The notes beneath the pieces were generated by a model that had not been told where the DNA came from, made no database searches, and saw nothing but the letters and a program-made list of their open reading frames with translations. Positions 53,943-64,000 of a stretch of DNA of 64,000 nt are shown in pieces (the first letter of the stretch is position 1; every line of letters begins with the position of its first letter). The position numbers were made by a program, and so were the translations under genes. The stretch is taken from assembly GCA_031292565.1 (NCBI GenBank), contig JARLGW010000008.1, positions 1-64,000 on the forward strand. Direction: 5' to 3'. The DNA is from Paludibacteraceae bacterium. GTDB taxonomy: Bacteria > Bacteroidota > Bacteroidia > Bacteroidales > Paludibacteraceae.

Positions 53943-54818
53943 CTATTTTAATCCTTCCGCTCCACCTACAATATCCAAAATTTCATTGGTAATTGCTTCC
54001 TGACGAGCCTTATTATATTTAAGTTTCAATTCCTGTATCAATTCCTGAGCATTATCAGTAGCCGTTTGCATGGCCGTGGTACGAGCACCGTGTTCCGCCG
54101 CGATGGAATCTAGCAAGGCACTATACAGGCGTAAACGCATCACCTTCGGCACCAGTTGATTCACCAAATAATTTTTGTCTGGTTCTAATATATAATCGGT
54201 AGTGATATGTTTATTCTTAGAATCCGTTGCACTGGGTATCATGGGCAGAAACATCTCATACGTGATTTGTTGTACCGCTGGATTTTTAAAGTGATTATAG
54301 ACCAATTCTACACAGTCAATTTGCTTCGTAATGAAGAGGTCGATCAACTCATCTGCGATGGCACCAATAGCATCATAATTAGGTTTTTCAGCCAAAGAGA
54401 TAAAATCACCTTGAGGTGTATATCCTTTTTTCTTGAATGATTCGGCTATCTTTTTCCCTATAGGATAAACCAAAATATCTTTGGGTGACAACGAATTATA
54501 CTTTTCAAGTACTTCATCCGATTTTTTGATAACATTACTGTTAAATGCCCCACAAAGGCTACCATTGGAAGATATGGCTACAATGGCAAGGTGCTTGACC
54601 TCTCGCTGTTGAGCCAACGGAATGCTTAAATCGTCGGTAGAAGAAGCGATAAAATCTTCCAGCACCTTTGTCAGTTTTTGTTGGTAAGGCAGGTAATTGG
54701 CAATGGCATCCTGCGCACGGCGCAGTTTGGATGCCGAAACCATCTTCATTGCACTGGTAATTTTTCTTGTAGAAGTTACCGATGCTATTCTACCCCTAAC
54801 TTCTTTTAATGAAGCCAT
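53943..54818 (-). CDS. atpG: ATP synthase F1 subunit gamma
   Basis: 291 residues, the central rotor shaft. N-terminal helix LKEVRGRIASVTSTRKITSAMKMVSASKLRRAQ and C-terminal helix RTTAMQTATDNAQELIQELKLKYNKARQEAITNEILDIVGGAEGL are both typical and form the antiparallel coiled coil inside alpha3-beta3. Last gene of the operon, 38 bases after atpA. Confidence 0.98.
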   Translation of the reverse strand: MASLKEVRGRIASVTSTRKITSAMKMVSASKLRRAQDAIANYLPYQQKLTKVLEDFIASSTDDLSIPLAQQREVKHLAIVAISSNGSLCGAFNSNVIKKSDEVLEKYNSLSPKDILVYPIGKKIAESFKKKGYTPQGDFISLAEKPNYDAIGAIADELIDLFITKQIDCVELVYNHFKNPAVQQITYEMFLPMIPSATDSKNKHITTDYILEPDKNYLVNQLVPKVMRLRLYSALLDSIAAEHGARTTAMQTATDNAQELIQELKLKYNKARQEAITNEILDIVGGAEGLK

Positions 54819-54856
54819 ATACTTTTTTTTGAACGATCAAATAAACAATTAAAACA

Positions 54857-56446
54857 CTATTTTTTGCCGTATTCAACTTCAACAAGTTGTTTGGCTTCTT
54901 TTTCCAATATTTTGGTTACTTCATCCGTAATTACACCGGATTTAAGCACGTCAAGCACATCCGCTCTATGTTTCATTTCGAGTTGATCCAAGAATAGTTT
55001 TTCAAAATTCACAACTTGATCCAATGGAACACCTGACAACAAACCTTTTGTTCCTAGATAGATAATGGCAATTTGTTTCTCAACAGGAACGGGTGAGTAT
55101 TGTTTTTGTTTCAAAATCTCCACATTCTTGGCACCTTTATCCAAAATAGATTTTGTTACAGCATCCAAATCGGAACCGAATTTAGAGAAAGCTTCCAACT
55201 CACGGTACTGTGCCTGATCCAATTTCAAGGTACCTGCCACTTTCTTCATGGCCTTACTTTGAGCATTACCACCTACACGGGATACTGAAATACCAATATT
55301 GATAGCAGGACGGATACCGGAGTTGAACAAATCGGAATCCAAGAAAATCTGACCATCAGTAATGGAAATTACATTGGTAGGAATATATGCTGACACGTCA
55401 CCCGCCTGGGTTTCGATAATAGGTAATGCTGTTAACGATCCGCCTCCTTTAATCAATGGTTTCATGGATTCGGGAAGGTCATTCATTTGTTTAGCTACCT
55501 CATCCGATTTAATAATTTTAGCCGAACGTTCAAGCAAACGGGAATGCAAATAGAAAATATCTCCCGGATATGCTTCACGACCTGGAGGACGACGCAAAAT
55601 CAATGACACTTCACGGTAGGCCACGGCTTGTTTGGACAAATCGTCATATATTACTAATGCATGACGACCCGTATCCCGGAAGAACTCACCAATAGCAGCT
55701 CCTGCATAAGGAGCGTAGAATTGCATGGCTGCAGGATCGGATGCTGAAGAGGCTACGATAATGGTATATTCCATCGCACCATGCTTCTCAAGCGTTTTCA
55801 CCAAGTTAGCAATGGTAGAACCTTTTTGTCCGATACCCACGTAGATACAATATACAGGTTCACCTTTCAAAAAATTGTCCCGTTGGTTTATAATAGTATC
55901 AATGGCAATAGCGGTCTTTCCTGTTTGACGGTCGCCGATAATTAATTCACGTTGTCCTCTACCAATTGGAATTTGCGAATCAATTGCTTTTAAACCTGTT
56001 TGTAACGGTTCATTTACCGGTTGACGAAAAATTACACCGGGAGCTTTACGTTCCAAAGGCATTTCATATAATTGACCTTGAACAGATCCCTTACCATCTA
56101 TTGGATTTCCTAATGTATCTACCACACGGCCCAAAAGTCCTTCACCTGCCATAACGGAAGCAATACGACCTGTACGTTTTACGGAATATCCTTCTTTAAT
56201 TTTTTCAGTGGAACCGAACAATACGGCACCTACATTGTCTTCTTCCAAGTTAAGAACAACGCCCATCATCCCGTTTTCAAATTCGATAAGTTCATTTGAC
56301 TGCACATTATCCAATCCATAAATACGGGCAACACCATCACTTACTTGTAGTACTTTGCCGACTTCTTCCAGTTTCAGGGTATCTTCCAAGCCTGCTAACT
56401 GTTGTTTCAAAATATCGAAAACTTCACTTGGTTTGATATCGGACAT
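54857..56446 (-). CDS. atpA: ATP synthase F1 subunit alpha
   Basis: 529 residues. Walker [15 protein letters not shown] near 170-183, the arginine-finger region [10 protein letters not shown] and the C-terminal helical domain are present; N-terminus S-D-I-K-P-S-E-V as in Bacteroidota. Non-catalytic nucleotide-binding subunit of F1 that supplies the arginine finger to beta. Confidence 0.98.
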   Translation of the reverse strand: MSDIKPSEVFDILKQQLAGLEDTLKLEEVGKVLQVSDGVARIYGLDNVQSNELIEFENGMMGVVLNLEEDNVGAVLFGSTEKIKEGYSVKRTGRIASVMAGEGLLGRVVDTLGNPIDGKGSVQGQLYEMPLERKAPGVIFRQPVNEPLQTGLKAIDSQIPIGRGQRELIIGDRQTGKTAIAIDTIINQRDNFLKGEPVYCIYVGIGQKGSTIANLVKTLEKHGAMEYTIIVASSASDPAAMQFYAPYAGAAIGEFFRDTGRHALVIYDDLSKQAVAYREVSLILRRPPGREAYPGDIFYLHSRLLERSAKIIKSDEVAKQMNDLPESMKPLIKGGGSLTALPIIETQAGDVSAYIPTNVISITDGQIFLDSDLFNSGIRPAINIGISVSRVGGNAQSKAMKKVAGTLKLDQAQYRELEAFSKFGSDLDAVTKSILDKGAKNVEILKQKQYSPVPVEKQIAIIYLGTKGLLSGVPLDQVVNFEKLFLDQLEMKHRADVLDVLKSGVITDEVTKILEKEAKQLVEVEYGKK

Positions 56447-56506
56447 AGCGAATAATATTTTATGTTAATGTTAAGTTTTTTCTAAAAATCAATTGAATAT
56501 CCGTTG

Positions 56507-57046
56507 CTACAGGCTTACCATTTGTTTTTGGATATCCTCCAGTTCCTTTTTAGCACTGACATCAAAACGGAAGTTGTTTACTTCCATAATAAAACCTCCA
56601 ATAAGCGAAGGATCTACGTGCGTAGTCAGCAATAAATTAGAATCATAATGCTCTGCTATATATTTTTTTATTCTAGTTAAAGAATCCTCATTCATCTGCC
56701 GTGCGGAAGAAATTTTTCCTAATACTATTCGCTGCTCTTTCCTGTAAATATCCTGATAAGACATGGCTATAAATACCATAAACTCTTCCCGCCCTTTTTC
56801 GATTACAAATCGGAAAAACTGTGTAAGAATAGGCGAAATACTGATGCCCGCCGCTGTTTCCAATAACTTTTCTTTATCATCAGCCGAATACATGGGATTA
56901 GCTAATGCTTCTGTCAATTTAGGTAGTTGAATGAAAGAATCAGACACCACACACATTTCGTTATATATGTTGTGATGCACCCCTTTTTCTTCGGCTAAAT
57001 TGTATAAAGCACGGGCATAACGAATAGAAATTTTTCCTAAATTCAT
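56507..57046 (-). CDS. atpH: ATP synthase F1 subunit delta
   Basis: 179 residues, usual length. N-terminal helical domain (ISIRYARALYNLAEEKG) and C-terminal VDPSLIGGFIMEVNNFRFDVSAKKELEDIQ, the conserved G-G-x-x-x-x-V/I...D-x-S end. It links the top of F1 to the peripheral b stalk. 5 bases after atpF. Confidence 0.96.
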   Translation of the reverse strand: MNLGKISIRYARALYNLAEEKGVHHNIYNEMCVVSDSFIQLPKLTEALANPMYSADDKEKLLETAAGISISPILTQFFRFVIEKGREEFMVFIAMSYQDIYRKEQRIVLGKISSARQMNEDSLTRIKKYIAEHYDSNLLLTTHVDPSLIGGFIMEVNNFRFDVSAKKELEDIQKQMVSL

Positions 57047-57051
57047 AAATC

Positions 57052-57552
57052 CTAATTATTTAGAATTTTTACTTCGTCGAAAATTTTGTTTACCAATTCC
57101 AATTGAGCTTCATCACCTTCCAGATTTTTGCGTAATACCCTACCAGCAATATCTACCGAAAGACGAGCTACCTGATTTTTCACTTCTTTCAACGCTTGTT
57201 CTTTTTCAGCATTGATAGACTGACGGGCATCTTCAATCATTTTTTCGGCTTCAATTTTTGCCTTGGTCTTGGCTTCTTCTATGAGTTGCTCTTTTAGGGC
57301 TTGAACTTCTTTGAGGATATTGTTTTGCTCTTCACGGGCTTTACCCAATATTTCATTACGTTCGTCTTTAATACGTTCAAGCTTTTCGTTTGCCTCATCG
57401 GCCACACGAATGGCATTGGCTATGTATTGCTCTCTTTTGGCAATAGCACCGGTAATGGCTGGCCACGCGTATTTCCCCAGGACAAAAAGCACCGAGAGGA
57501 AAACAATGAGCATCCATATAATAAGCCCTGTTTCCGGATTAAAAAGTTCCAT
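57052..57552 (-). CDS. atpF: ATP synthase F0 subunit b
   Basis: 166 residues: one N-terminal membrane helix (about 8-27; GLIIWMLIVFLSVLFVLG) followed by a long charged coiled coil (about 35-150) forming the peripheral stalk dimer. Single b gene, no b' copy, so a homodimer is expected. Confidence 0.97.
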   Translation of the reverse strand: MELFNPETGLIIWMLIVFLSVLFVLGKYAWPAITGAIAKREQYIANAIRVADEANEKLERIKDERNEILGKAREEQNNILKEVQALKEQLIEEAKTKAKIEAEKMIEDARQSINAEKEQALKEVKNQVARLSVDIAGRVLRKNLEGDEAQLELVNKIFDEVKILNN

Positions 57553-57636
57553 ACTATGTACAGTTTAAAAAATTTGTACTCAAAAAAGCAGCTAAGTGTA
57601 AATAAATATTCATCTACACCCAGCCCCTATTATTTT

Positions 57637-57942
<306 letters not shown>

Positions 57943-57962
57943 TTAATTTAAAATGATTTTTT

Positions 57963-59051
57963 TCAATGATGATGAGCTTCCTCATGGTGAGGCTCTACAC
58001 GAGATAATCCTATAAACACAGCCGAAAGTAAGGTAAATACATAGGCTTGGATAAAGATTACCAACAGCTCCAATACATTCATACAAATGGCAAAAAGAAC
58101 TGAGAACACGCCTACGCCAGCACCTATAAAAGGGCTCACACTGCCAAAGATAAATATTAATGCCATAAATACCAGTGTAATCATGTGTCCGGCCAACATA
58201 TTGGCAAAAAGACGAATCATGAGGGCTACCGGTTTGGTAAGGATTCCCATAAACTCAAGCATCGGCATCAACGGAATAGGTAGTTTCAACCAAGTAGGTA
58301 CACCGGGCACCAAAAATATTTCACGCCAGTATTCTTTCGTGGCGAAAACATTTACCATGACAAAGGTACACACGGCTAACACCAAGGTGATAGCTATATT
58401 GCCTGTGACGTTGGCTCCACCGGGGAAAATAGGTATTATACCTAACACGTTGTTCAACAAGATAAAGAAAAACACGGTGAGCAAATAAGGCGTATAGCGT
58501 GCATAATCTTTACCAATACAAGGTTTTATTACTTCATCTAGGATAAACAACACAAGTACTTCCATGGCCGCACGGAAACCTCCGGGTGCCGAAATTGGTT
58601 TGGCTTTATACGTTTTAGCCATGCTTAAGAATATCCAACAAAGAATTATGACCGAAATTAAAAGCGAAAACACATTCTTTGTAATAGAAATATCAAAGGG
58701 TCGGACTTCCGAGCCATCAGGCAACATTTCCATTATTTTACCGATATGTGCCTTATCCTGAGATATCTTAAACCCTAGATAAACGTCTTTGCCATGATTA
58801 AATTTGGTGGACATAAACACGAACCAACCTCTGCTTTGACTTTTTATAATCACAGGAAGCGGAATTGATAGTTCATGTTCGCCTACAGAGGTGATATGCC
58901 AACTGTAATCGTCGCGAATATGTCCGAAAATAAATTTTCCGGCATCAAATTTCTTTTCAGGTTCCGCGTTTGCGTTGGCAAAAGCTGATGGTATCAGTAT
59001 GAACAACAGCAAGAAGATAACTTGCCAATTTTTTATTACACGATTGCTCAT
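57963..59051 (-). CDS. atpB: ATP synthase F0 subunit a with N-terminal exported extension
   Basis: 362 residues, longer than the usual 240-270. The membrane core (about 125-350) has the essential Arg in KPVALMIRLFANMLAGH (near 280). The extra N-terminal part begins with a signal-peptide-like segment (about 11-27, cut near ANANA) followed by about 95 residues of periplasmic domain, as in other Bacteroidota. It ends with a His-rich tail (EPHHEEAHHH). Start overlaps the preceding gene's stop by 4 bases. Confidence 0.96.
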   Translation of the reverse strand: MSNRVIKNWQVIFLLLFILIPSAFANANAEPEKKFDAGKFIFGHIRDDYSWHITSVGEHELSIPLPVIIKSQSRGWFVFMSTKFNHGKDVYLGFKISQDKAHIGKIMEMLPDGSEVRPFDISITKNVFSLLISVIILCWIFLSMAKTYKAKPISAPGGFRAAMEVLVLFILDEVIKPCIGKDYARYTPYLLTVFFFILLNNVLGIIPIFPGGANVTGNIAITLVLAVCTFVMVNVFATKEYWREIFLVPGVPTWLKLPIPLMPMLEFMGILTKPVALMIRLFANMLAGHMITLVFMALIFIFGSVSPFIGAGVGVFSVLFAICMNVLELLVIFIQAYVFTLLSAVFIGLSRVEPHHEEAHHH

Positions 59052-59419
59052 ATAGTAGATTTATTTTTCTTATTAATAGCCGAAAGCATCCATGTCTCGA
59101 AAACGAGAAAAGCCATAAAATAGATTAAATAGGACATCAAAAATGAAACGGCTTGTTCTTTAATAAAAAAGACATACACCAGTATAAACATTAATGATAA
59201 CAATATTTTCACCATTTTCACTCCCATCAGGGCGGCGACACTACTTTCCTTTTTTGAATAAACAAACTTTATCGCGGCAGTACCCAATAAAATAAAAAAT
59301 AGAGGTATAGCCGGCAGCAACAAGAAGCTATGCCCTTTGAGAAAGAACTGAAGAACAATTTCCTCCACCCCCCAAATGGCCAACATGAGTGCTACTAAAA
59401 TTCCTATAAAACGATTCAT
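59048..59419 (-). CDS. ATP synthase-associated membrane protein (AtpI-like position)
   Basis: 123 residues, four predicted membrane helices and little else, with basic ends. Its place between atpC and atpB, overlapping both by 4 bases, is where many operons carry an AtpI/uncI-like assembly or Mg2+-related protein. Sequence resemblance to AtpI is weak, so the assignment rests on topology and position. Confidence 0.8.
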   Translation of the reverse strand: MNRFIGILVALMLAIWGVEEIVLQFFLKGHSFLLLPAIPLFFILLGTAAIKFVYSKKESSVAALMGVKMVKILLSLMFILVYVFFIKEQAVSFLMSYLIYFMAFLVFETWMLSAINKKNKSTI

Positions 59420-59679
59420 TTCCCCTTTTCTTCAACGGGAAGTAATCGCTCGATACACACGGATACAATATCATTTTTCACTTCGGCAAAACCACCGTCA
59501 ACCAAAAACTTTTGTTCCAAGTCAGCTGTTTTACACACTACTTCTCCTTTTTCGATGGTAGTGATTAAGGACGCATGATGAGACCACACGGTAAACATCC
59601 CTTTGGTGCCGGGGATGGTAACCGAATCTACGTCACCGTCAAACAGTTTCTTTTCAGGAGATAATAACAAGAATTTCAT
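59416..59679 (-). CDS. atpC: ATP synthase F1 subunit epsilon, short form
   Basis: 87 residues with the beta-sandwich domain only (FLLLSPEKKLFDGDVDSV, GTKGMFTVWSHHASLITTIEKG, DGGFAEVKNDIVSV). The C-terminal helical hairpin, present in the usual 130-140-residue epsilon and responsible for inhibition of ATP hydrolysis, is missing; the stop overlaps the next start, so this is not a frameshift. The short form seems common in Bacteroidota. Confidence 0.95.
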   Translation of the reverse strand: MKFLLLSPEKKLFDGDVDSVTIPGTKGMFTVWSHHASLITTIEKGEVVCKTADLEQKFLVDGGFAEVKNDIVSVCIERLLPVEEKGK

Positions 59680-59714
59680 GTGTATGGATTTGCAAAAAGT
59701 TCAACAATCTGTTT

Positions 59715-61244
<1,530 letters not shown>

Positions 61245-61302
61245 TTATTTTTTTATATTTTTACTCCCCTGTTTACGGATATTTTTTCAGTGAAAAACAC
61301 CC

Positions 61303-61332
61303 CAAATTTAGCGATATTTTGAAACCAGCAAA
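61303..61332 (-). promoter_or_regulatory. ATP synthase operon promoter
   Basis: Minus strand TAAATTTG (61310-61303) with TTTG (61332-61329) 18 bases upstream, close to the optimal Bacteroidota arrangement. The leader before atpD is about 65 bases. Confidence 0.7.
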
Positions 61333-61462
61333 CTTTTTACCAAAAAAAATGAGTATTTTAACATTACATTTTATAGTTGAAAAGTTCTAATTTTATACAG
61401 ATTAATGCTTTAAGCGCTTTTCTGTGTTAATTTTCTAGTCAATTATACAAAAACATAACAAT

Positions 61463-61951
61463 ATGACACGTATAGGGTTGCTTTCTGATAGTCACGGGTT
61501 CCTTGATGACCGTGTGTTTGAACACTTTACAAACTGCGATGAAATCTGGCATGCAGGCGATATTGGCTCCGTGGAGGTGGCCGACCGCCTTATGGCCTTC
61601 AAACCGCTAAAGGCCGTGTTCGGGAATATCGACGGACACATTATCCGCTCCATGTTTCCACAACACAATCGTTTTCATTGCGAGGGCGTGGACGTGTGGA
61701 TAACCCACATTGGCGGATACCCCGGCAAATATGCTCCCGAAGTGAAACCGGATATAACACTACACCCACCTACCCTATTCATCTCAGGGCACTCGCACAT
61801 ACTAAAAGTACAGTACGACAAACGGCTGCATCTATTACACATCAACCCCGGAGCTGAAGGCAAATACGGTTTTCATCAAGTAAGAACGCTGGTGCGATTT
61901 GAAATAGACGGAAGCAACATCCAAAATCTGGAAGTTATTGAATTGGTCTGA
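61463..61951 (+). CDS. YfcE/MJ0936-type metallophosphoesterase
   Basis: 162 residues. The five calcineurin-like motifs are visible: DSHG (8-11), HAGDIG (30-35), GNID near 53-56 (in place of GNCD/GNHD), THIGG and GHSH. Two metal ions bound by these residues hydrolyse phosphodiesters such as cyclic nucleotides or model substrates; the natural substrate is not evident. Monocistronic, divergent from the ATP synthase operon. Confidence 0.93.
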   Translation: MTRIGLLSDSHGFLDDRVFEHFTNCDEIWHAGDIGSVEVADRLMAFKPLKAVFGNIDGHIIRSMFPQHNRFHCEGVDVWITHIGGYPGKYAPEVKPDITLHPPTLFISGHSHILKVQYDKRLHLLHINPGAEGKYGFHQVRTLVRFEIDGSNIQNLEVIELV

Positions 61952-62214
61952 ATCAAAAAAGACAACATTTCTATAAACGCAACGGAAAGATTTTCATTGT
62001 GTAAGGGGTCATTTTTTTTTGTAGAGGGCAAAAACAATAACAGAAGTTTTCTGCCTAAAAAAGGACTAAACCAAGCAAATTGATTTAATCAGAAAGCATG
62101 AAGCACTTACAGTCGGCACAAATTCAGCGAGTTAGATTTGGATAGCACAACATAAATTCATATTTTAAACCTGACATCTTATTTCTTTCAACCGTGCCTA
62201 AAACTATATTTATT

Positions 62215-63216
62215 ATGATGAAAAAAACAAAACTTTGTAGCTACCTACTGCTTTTTGCCTTACTGGCAGTTCCCTTTTCGTGCAAACAAGGAACCACGCA
62301 AAAAGACCCCCTACCCTCGTGGAACGAAACACCGCAGAAGAAAGCAATCATCTCCTTTATGGACAGTGCTGTGAAGGTAATACCGGACTCTGATAGGATA
62401 GCCGTGTTCGACATGGATGGCACCATTGCCTGCGAAACCCCCTTGTGGTTCGAAATGTATGCCGCCGTAAACGGCCTCAACCAACAATCCAAAGCCAACC
62501 CCGCCCTACTGAAACAGTCCGAATACCAATATGCCCAAAAACTGGCTATAAACCCGACTGACACTTCGGCAACCAACCACTGGAAAACAGATTCGATGGT
62601 GTGGAAAGCGTACGCGGGCGTGGACAACGAGGCTTATGTAGATTCCGCACGAGCCTATTTATCCCGCACGAAAAACACGAAGTACAACATCGTCCTGTCG
62701 GACATGTTCTATCAACCCATGCTGGAGCTGATACAATACCTCAAGGACAATCATTTCAGCGTATATATCGTATCCGGCTCGGTGCAAGGCGTGATTTGGA
62801 GCGTGTGCCCGCAAACCATCGGGCTGGGCAGGTCGCACCTCATTGGTACACGGCAGATACTAAGCCCCACTTACGACCCCAAGGCTAAGAAAACATCGTT
62901 TATTATTCAAGAAGGGATATTTCCACCGTCGAACAACAAGAATGGCAAGAGCATAGACATATACACGCAACTGGGCAAAACGCCCGTGTTCGCGTTTGGC
63001 AACACGGTGGGCGATTTCGGTATGCTGCACTTCGCCTCCACCAGCAAATACCCGCACGCGGCCTTCCTGCTGAACCACGACGATGCCGCACGCGAATACG
63101 CCTACAAGCCCTACTACACCAAAGACACCATCTATTGGCGCGACAGCCTGCGCATCAACGGTTGGCATCTGGTAAATATGAAAGAGAATTTTAAGGTGGT
63201 GTGGATGAAGAAATAA
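62215..63216 (+). CDS. Lipoprotein HAD-superfamily phosphatase
   Basis: About 333 residues from the ATG at 62215; an in-frame GTG at 62194 gives an unneeded extension. Signal peptide with lipobox VPFSC (Cys about 24 or 23), so it should be an envelope lipoprotein. HAD motif I FDMDGTIA (D66, D68), motif II in YIVSGSVQG, and motif IV GNTVGDFGM. HAD enzymes of this layout hydrolyse small phosphoesters; an exported one may salvage phosphate from outside. G+C rises in the 3' half compared with neighbours. Confidence 0.9.
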   Translation: MMKKTKLCSYLLLFALLAVPFSCKQGTTQKDPLPSWNETPQKKAIISFMDSAVKVIPDSDRIAVFDMDGTIACETPLWFEMYAAVNGLNQQSKANPALLKQSEYQYAQKLAINPTDTSATNHWKTDSMVWKAYAGVDNEAYVDSARAYLSRTKNTKYNIVLSDMFYQPMLELIQYLKDNHFSVYIVSGSVQGVIWSVCPQTIGLGRSHLIGTRQILSPTYDPKAKKTSFIIQEGIFPPSNNKNGKSIDIYTQLGKTPVFAFGNTVGDFGMLHFASTSKYPHAAFLLNHDDAAREYAYKPYYTKDTIYWRDSLRINGWHLVNMKENFKVVWMKK

Positions 63217-63244
63217 ATTTTGTTTTGGAAGAAGGATATAATAG

Positions 63245-63274
63245 AACCCAAGGTTGTTTGACCTTGGGTTTTAT
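63245..63274 (+). terminator. Terminator of the HAD phosphatase gene
   Basis: Perfect 10-bp stem aacccaaggt / accttgggtt, 6-base loop, followed by ttt. Confidence 0.8.
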
Positions 63275-63330
63275 GTTACAACTTATCTGCCTTTACACCC
63301 TGACTAATTTGTTTGTATTATCTATTTCTT

Positions 63331-63372
63331 ACCCGTAGTGCATTAATCAGACAATGCACTACGGGTATTTTT
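63331..63372 (+). terminator. Strong hairpin upstream of the hydrolase gene
   Basis: Perfect 14-bp stem acccgtagtgcatt / aatgcactacgggt, 8-base loop, then attttt. It lies upstream of the hydrolase -7 element, so it ends upstream transcription rather than attenuating the hydrolase. Confidence 0.75.
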
Positions 63373-63375
63373 CTA

Positions 63376-63383
63376 TATATTTG
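63376..63383 (+). promoter_or_regulatory. Hydrolase gene promoter (-7)
   Basis: TATATTTG, exact TAnnTTTG, 25 bases before the ATG at 63409. Confidence 0.55.
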
Positions 63384-63408
63384 TTTAAGAAAAATCACTT
63401 ATTTCATC

Positions 63409-64000
63409 ATGACCCTATCCGACTTCAACTACCACACCCTACCCCTTCGGGACGATTACGAAGGCAAGGTAATAGCTACCCTGACGGAAGCAAAAAGTAA
63501 CACGGGCAGTCGCCCTGCGGTGCTATACCTGCATGGCTTTATCGACTATTTTTTTCAAGCACATCTGGCGGAAGCCATCCTATCAGCGGGGTATGACTTT
63601 TACGCGTTGGAGCTACGCAAATGCGGACATTCGCTACTACCCCATCAGCACCCCAACTATTGCCGCCATATAGAAGAATATTTTGAAGAAACCGATACCG
63701 CCCTCCAATATATTTTCAGCAAAAGCGGGAAGCCTATCAAACTACTCGGTCATTCCACGGGTGGACTGATAGCTGCCCTGTATATGCACAAGGGAGATAA
63801 ACGGGAGTTGGTAGATCGGCTAATTCTTAATTCGCCGTTCTTAGAATTTAATATTCGACCACGGCTGCTACGCGCCTTCGGCAAGCTTATTGCCCCGCCA
63901 CTGGCCACCGTGCTGCCATACAGCAACCTGAAAGGAGTGGTTAACCCCATATATCCAAGCAGTATCCATAAAGATTACCACGGCGAATGGGATTTCGACC
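63409..64000 (+). CDS. Alpha/beta hydrolase, serine-aminopeptidase/lysophospholipase-like, truncated by the window
   Basis: The frame is open from the ATG at 63409 to the window edge (197 codons, no stop). An oxyanion-type LYLHGF segment near 44-49 and the nucleophile elbow GHSTGG near 114-119 with Ser as nucleophile identify an alpha/beta hydrolase with a lid-type spacing (YALELRKCGHS between them). The Asp and His of the triad lie beyond the window. Substrate unknown, probably a lipid ester or small ester. Confidence 0.87.
   Translation, partial: MTLSDFNYHTLPLRDDYEGKVIATLTEAKSNTGSRPAVLYLHGFIDYFFQAHLAEAILSAGYDFYALELRKCGHSLLPHQHPNYCRHIEEYFEETDTALQYIFSKSGKPIKLLGHSTGGLIAALYMHKGDKRELVDRLILNSPFLEFNIRPRLLRAFGKLIAPPLATVLPYSNLKGVVNPIYPSSIHKDYHGEWDFD

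Overview
The window is chromosomal DNA of a Bacteroidota member, most likely order Bacteroidales; the genus cannot be fixed from the sequence. Four things point there: type IX secretion (T9SS) cargo with both type A and type B sorting domains plus a PorP/SprF partner, an RprX/RprY two-component pair, the ATP synthase gene order atpD-C-(I-like)-B-E-F-H-A-G, and about seventeen promoters with the Bacteroidota -7 element TAnnTTTG and mostly no Shine-Dalgarno sequence. No rRNA, tRNA, CRISPR array, insertion sequence or integrase was found.

Layout. 1-16739 (minus) is a surface-protein locus: a 1180-residue secreted protein, a 2947-residue modular adhesin with SprB-type repeats and a type B sorting domain, its PorP/SprF membrane partner, and the first 1011 codons of a second adhesin that runs off the left edge and has its own promoter. 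17136-25897 holds core genes: rpsO, a PAP2 phosphatase and mnmD, miaB, rprXY and uvrA. 26178-28660 encodes a small T9SS type A cargo protein and a lytic transglycosylase. 28872-34233 (plus) carries a ParC-type topoisomerase subunit, an epimerase-like protein, a small membrane-anchored protein, greA with an attenuator-like leader, and a HIT protein. 34491-45752 contains two complete tripartite efflux operons: TetR with an RND pump, then MarR with an EmrAB-type MFS pump, each with its own outer-membrane channel and a palindromic candidate operator at its promoter.

46421-49300 is the accessory region of most interest. Three small proteins (one unrecognised with a PepSY-like end, one unrecognised, one with a phage tail-collar fold) surround a radical SAM/SPASM enzyme. 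Each small gene, but not the enzyme gene, is preceded 18-25 bases before its start codon by a copy of the same roughly 60-base leader element, which can be drawn in two mutually exclusive folds. I do not recognise this RNA; it is the best candidate here for an undescribed system.

49425-61332 returns to housekeeping: an iron-sulfur-flavoprotein-like reductase divergent from an HxlR regulator, pnp, a sirtuin without the usual zinc cysteines, a possible small RNA on the minus strand (about 53705-53787), and the nine-gene ATP synthase operon. 61463-64000 carries a YfcE-type phosphoesterase, a lipoprotein HAD phosphatase and a truncated alpha/beta hydrolase.
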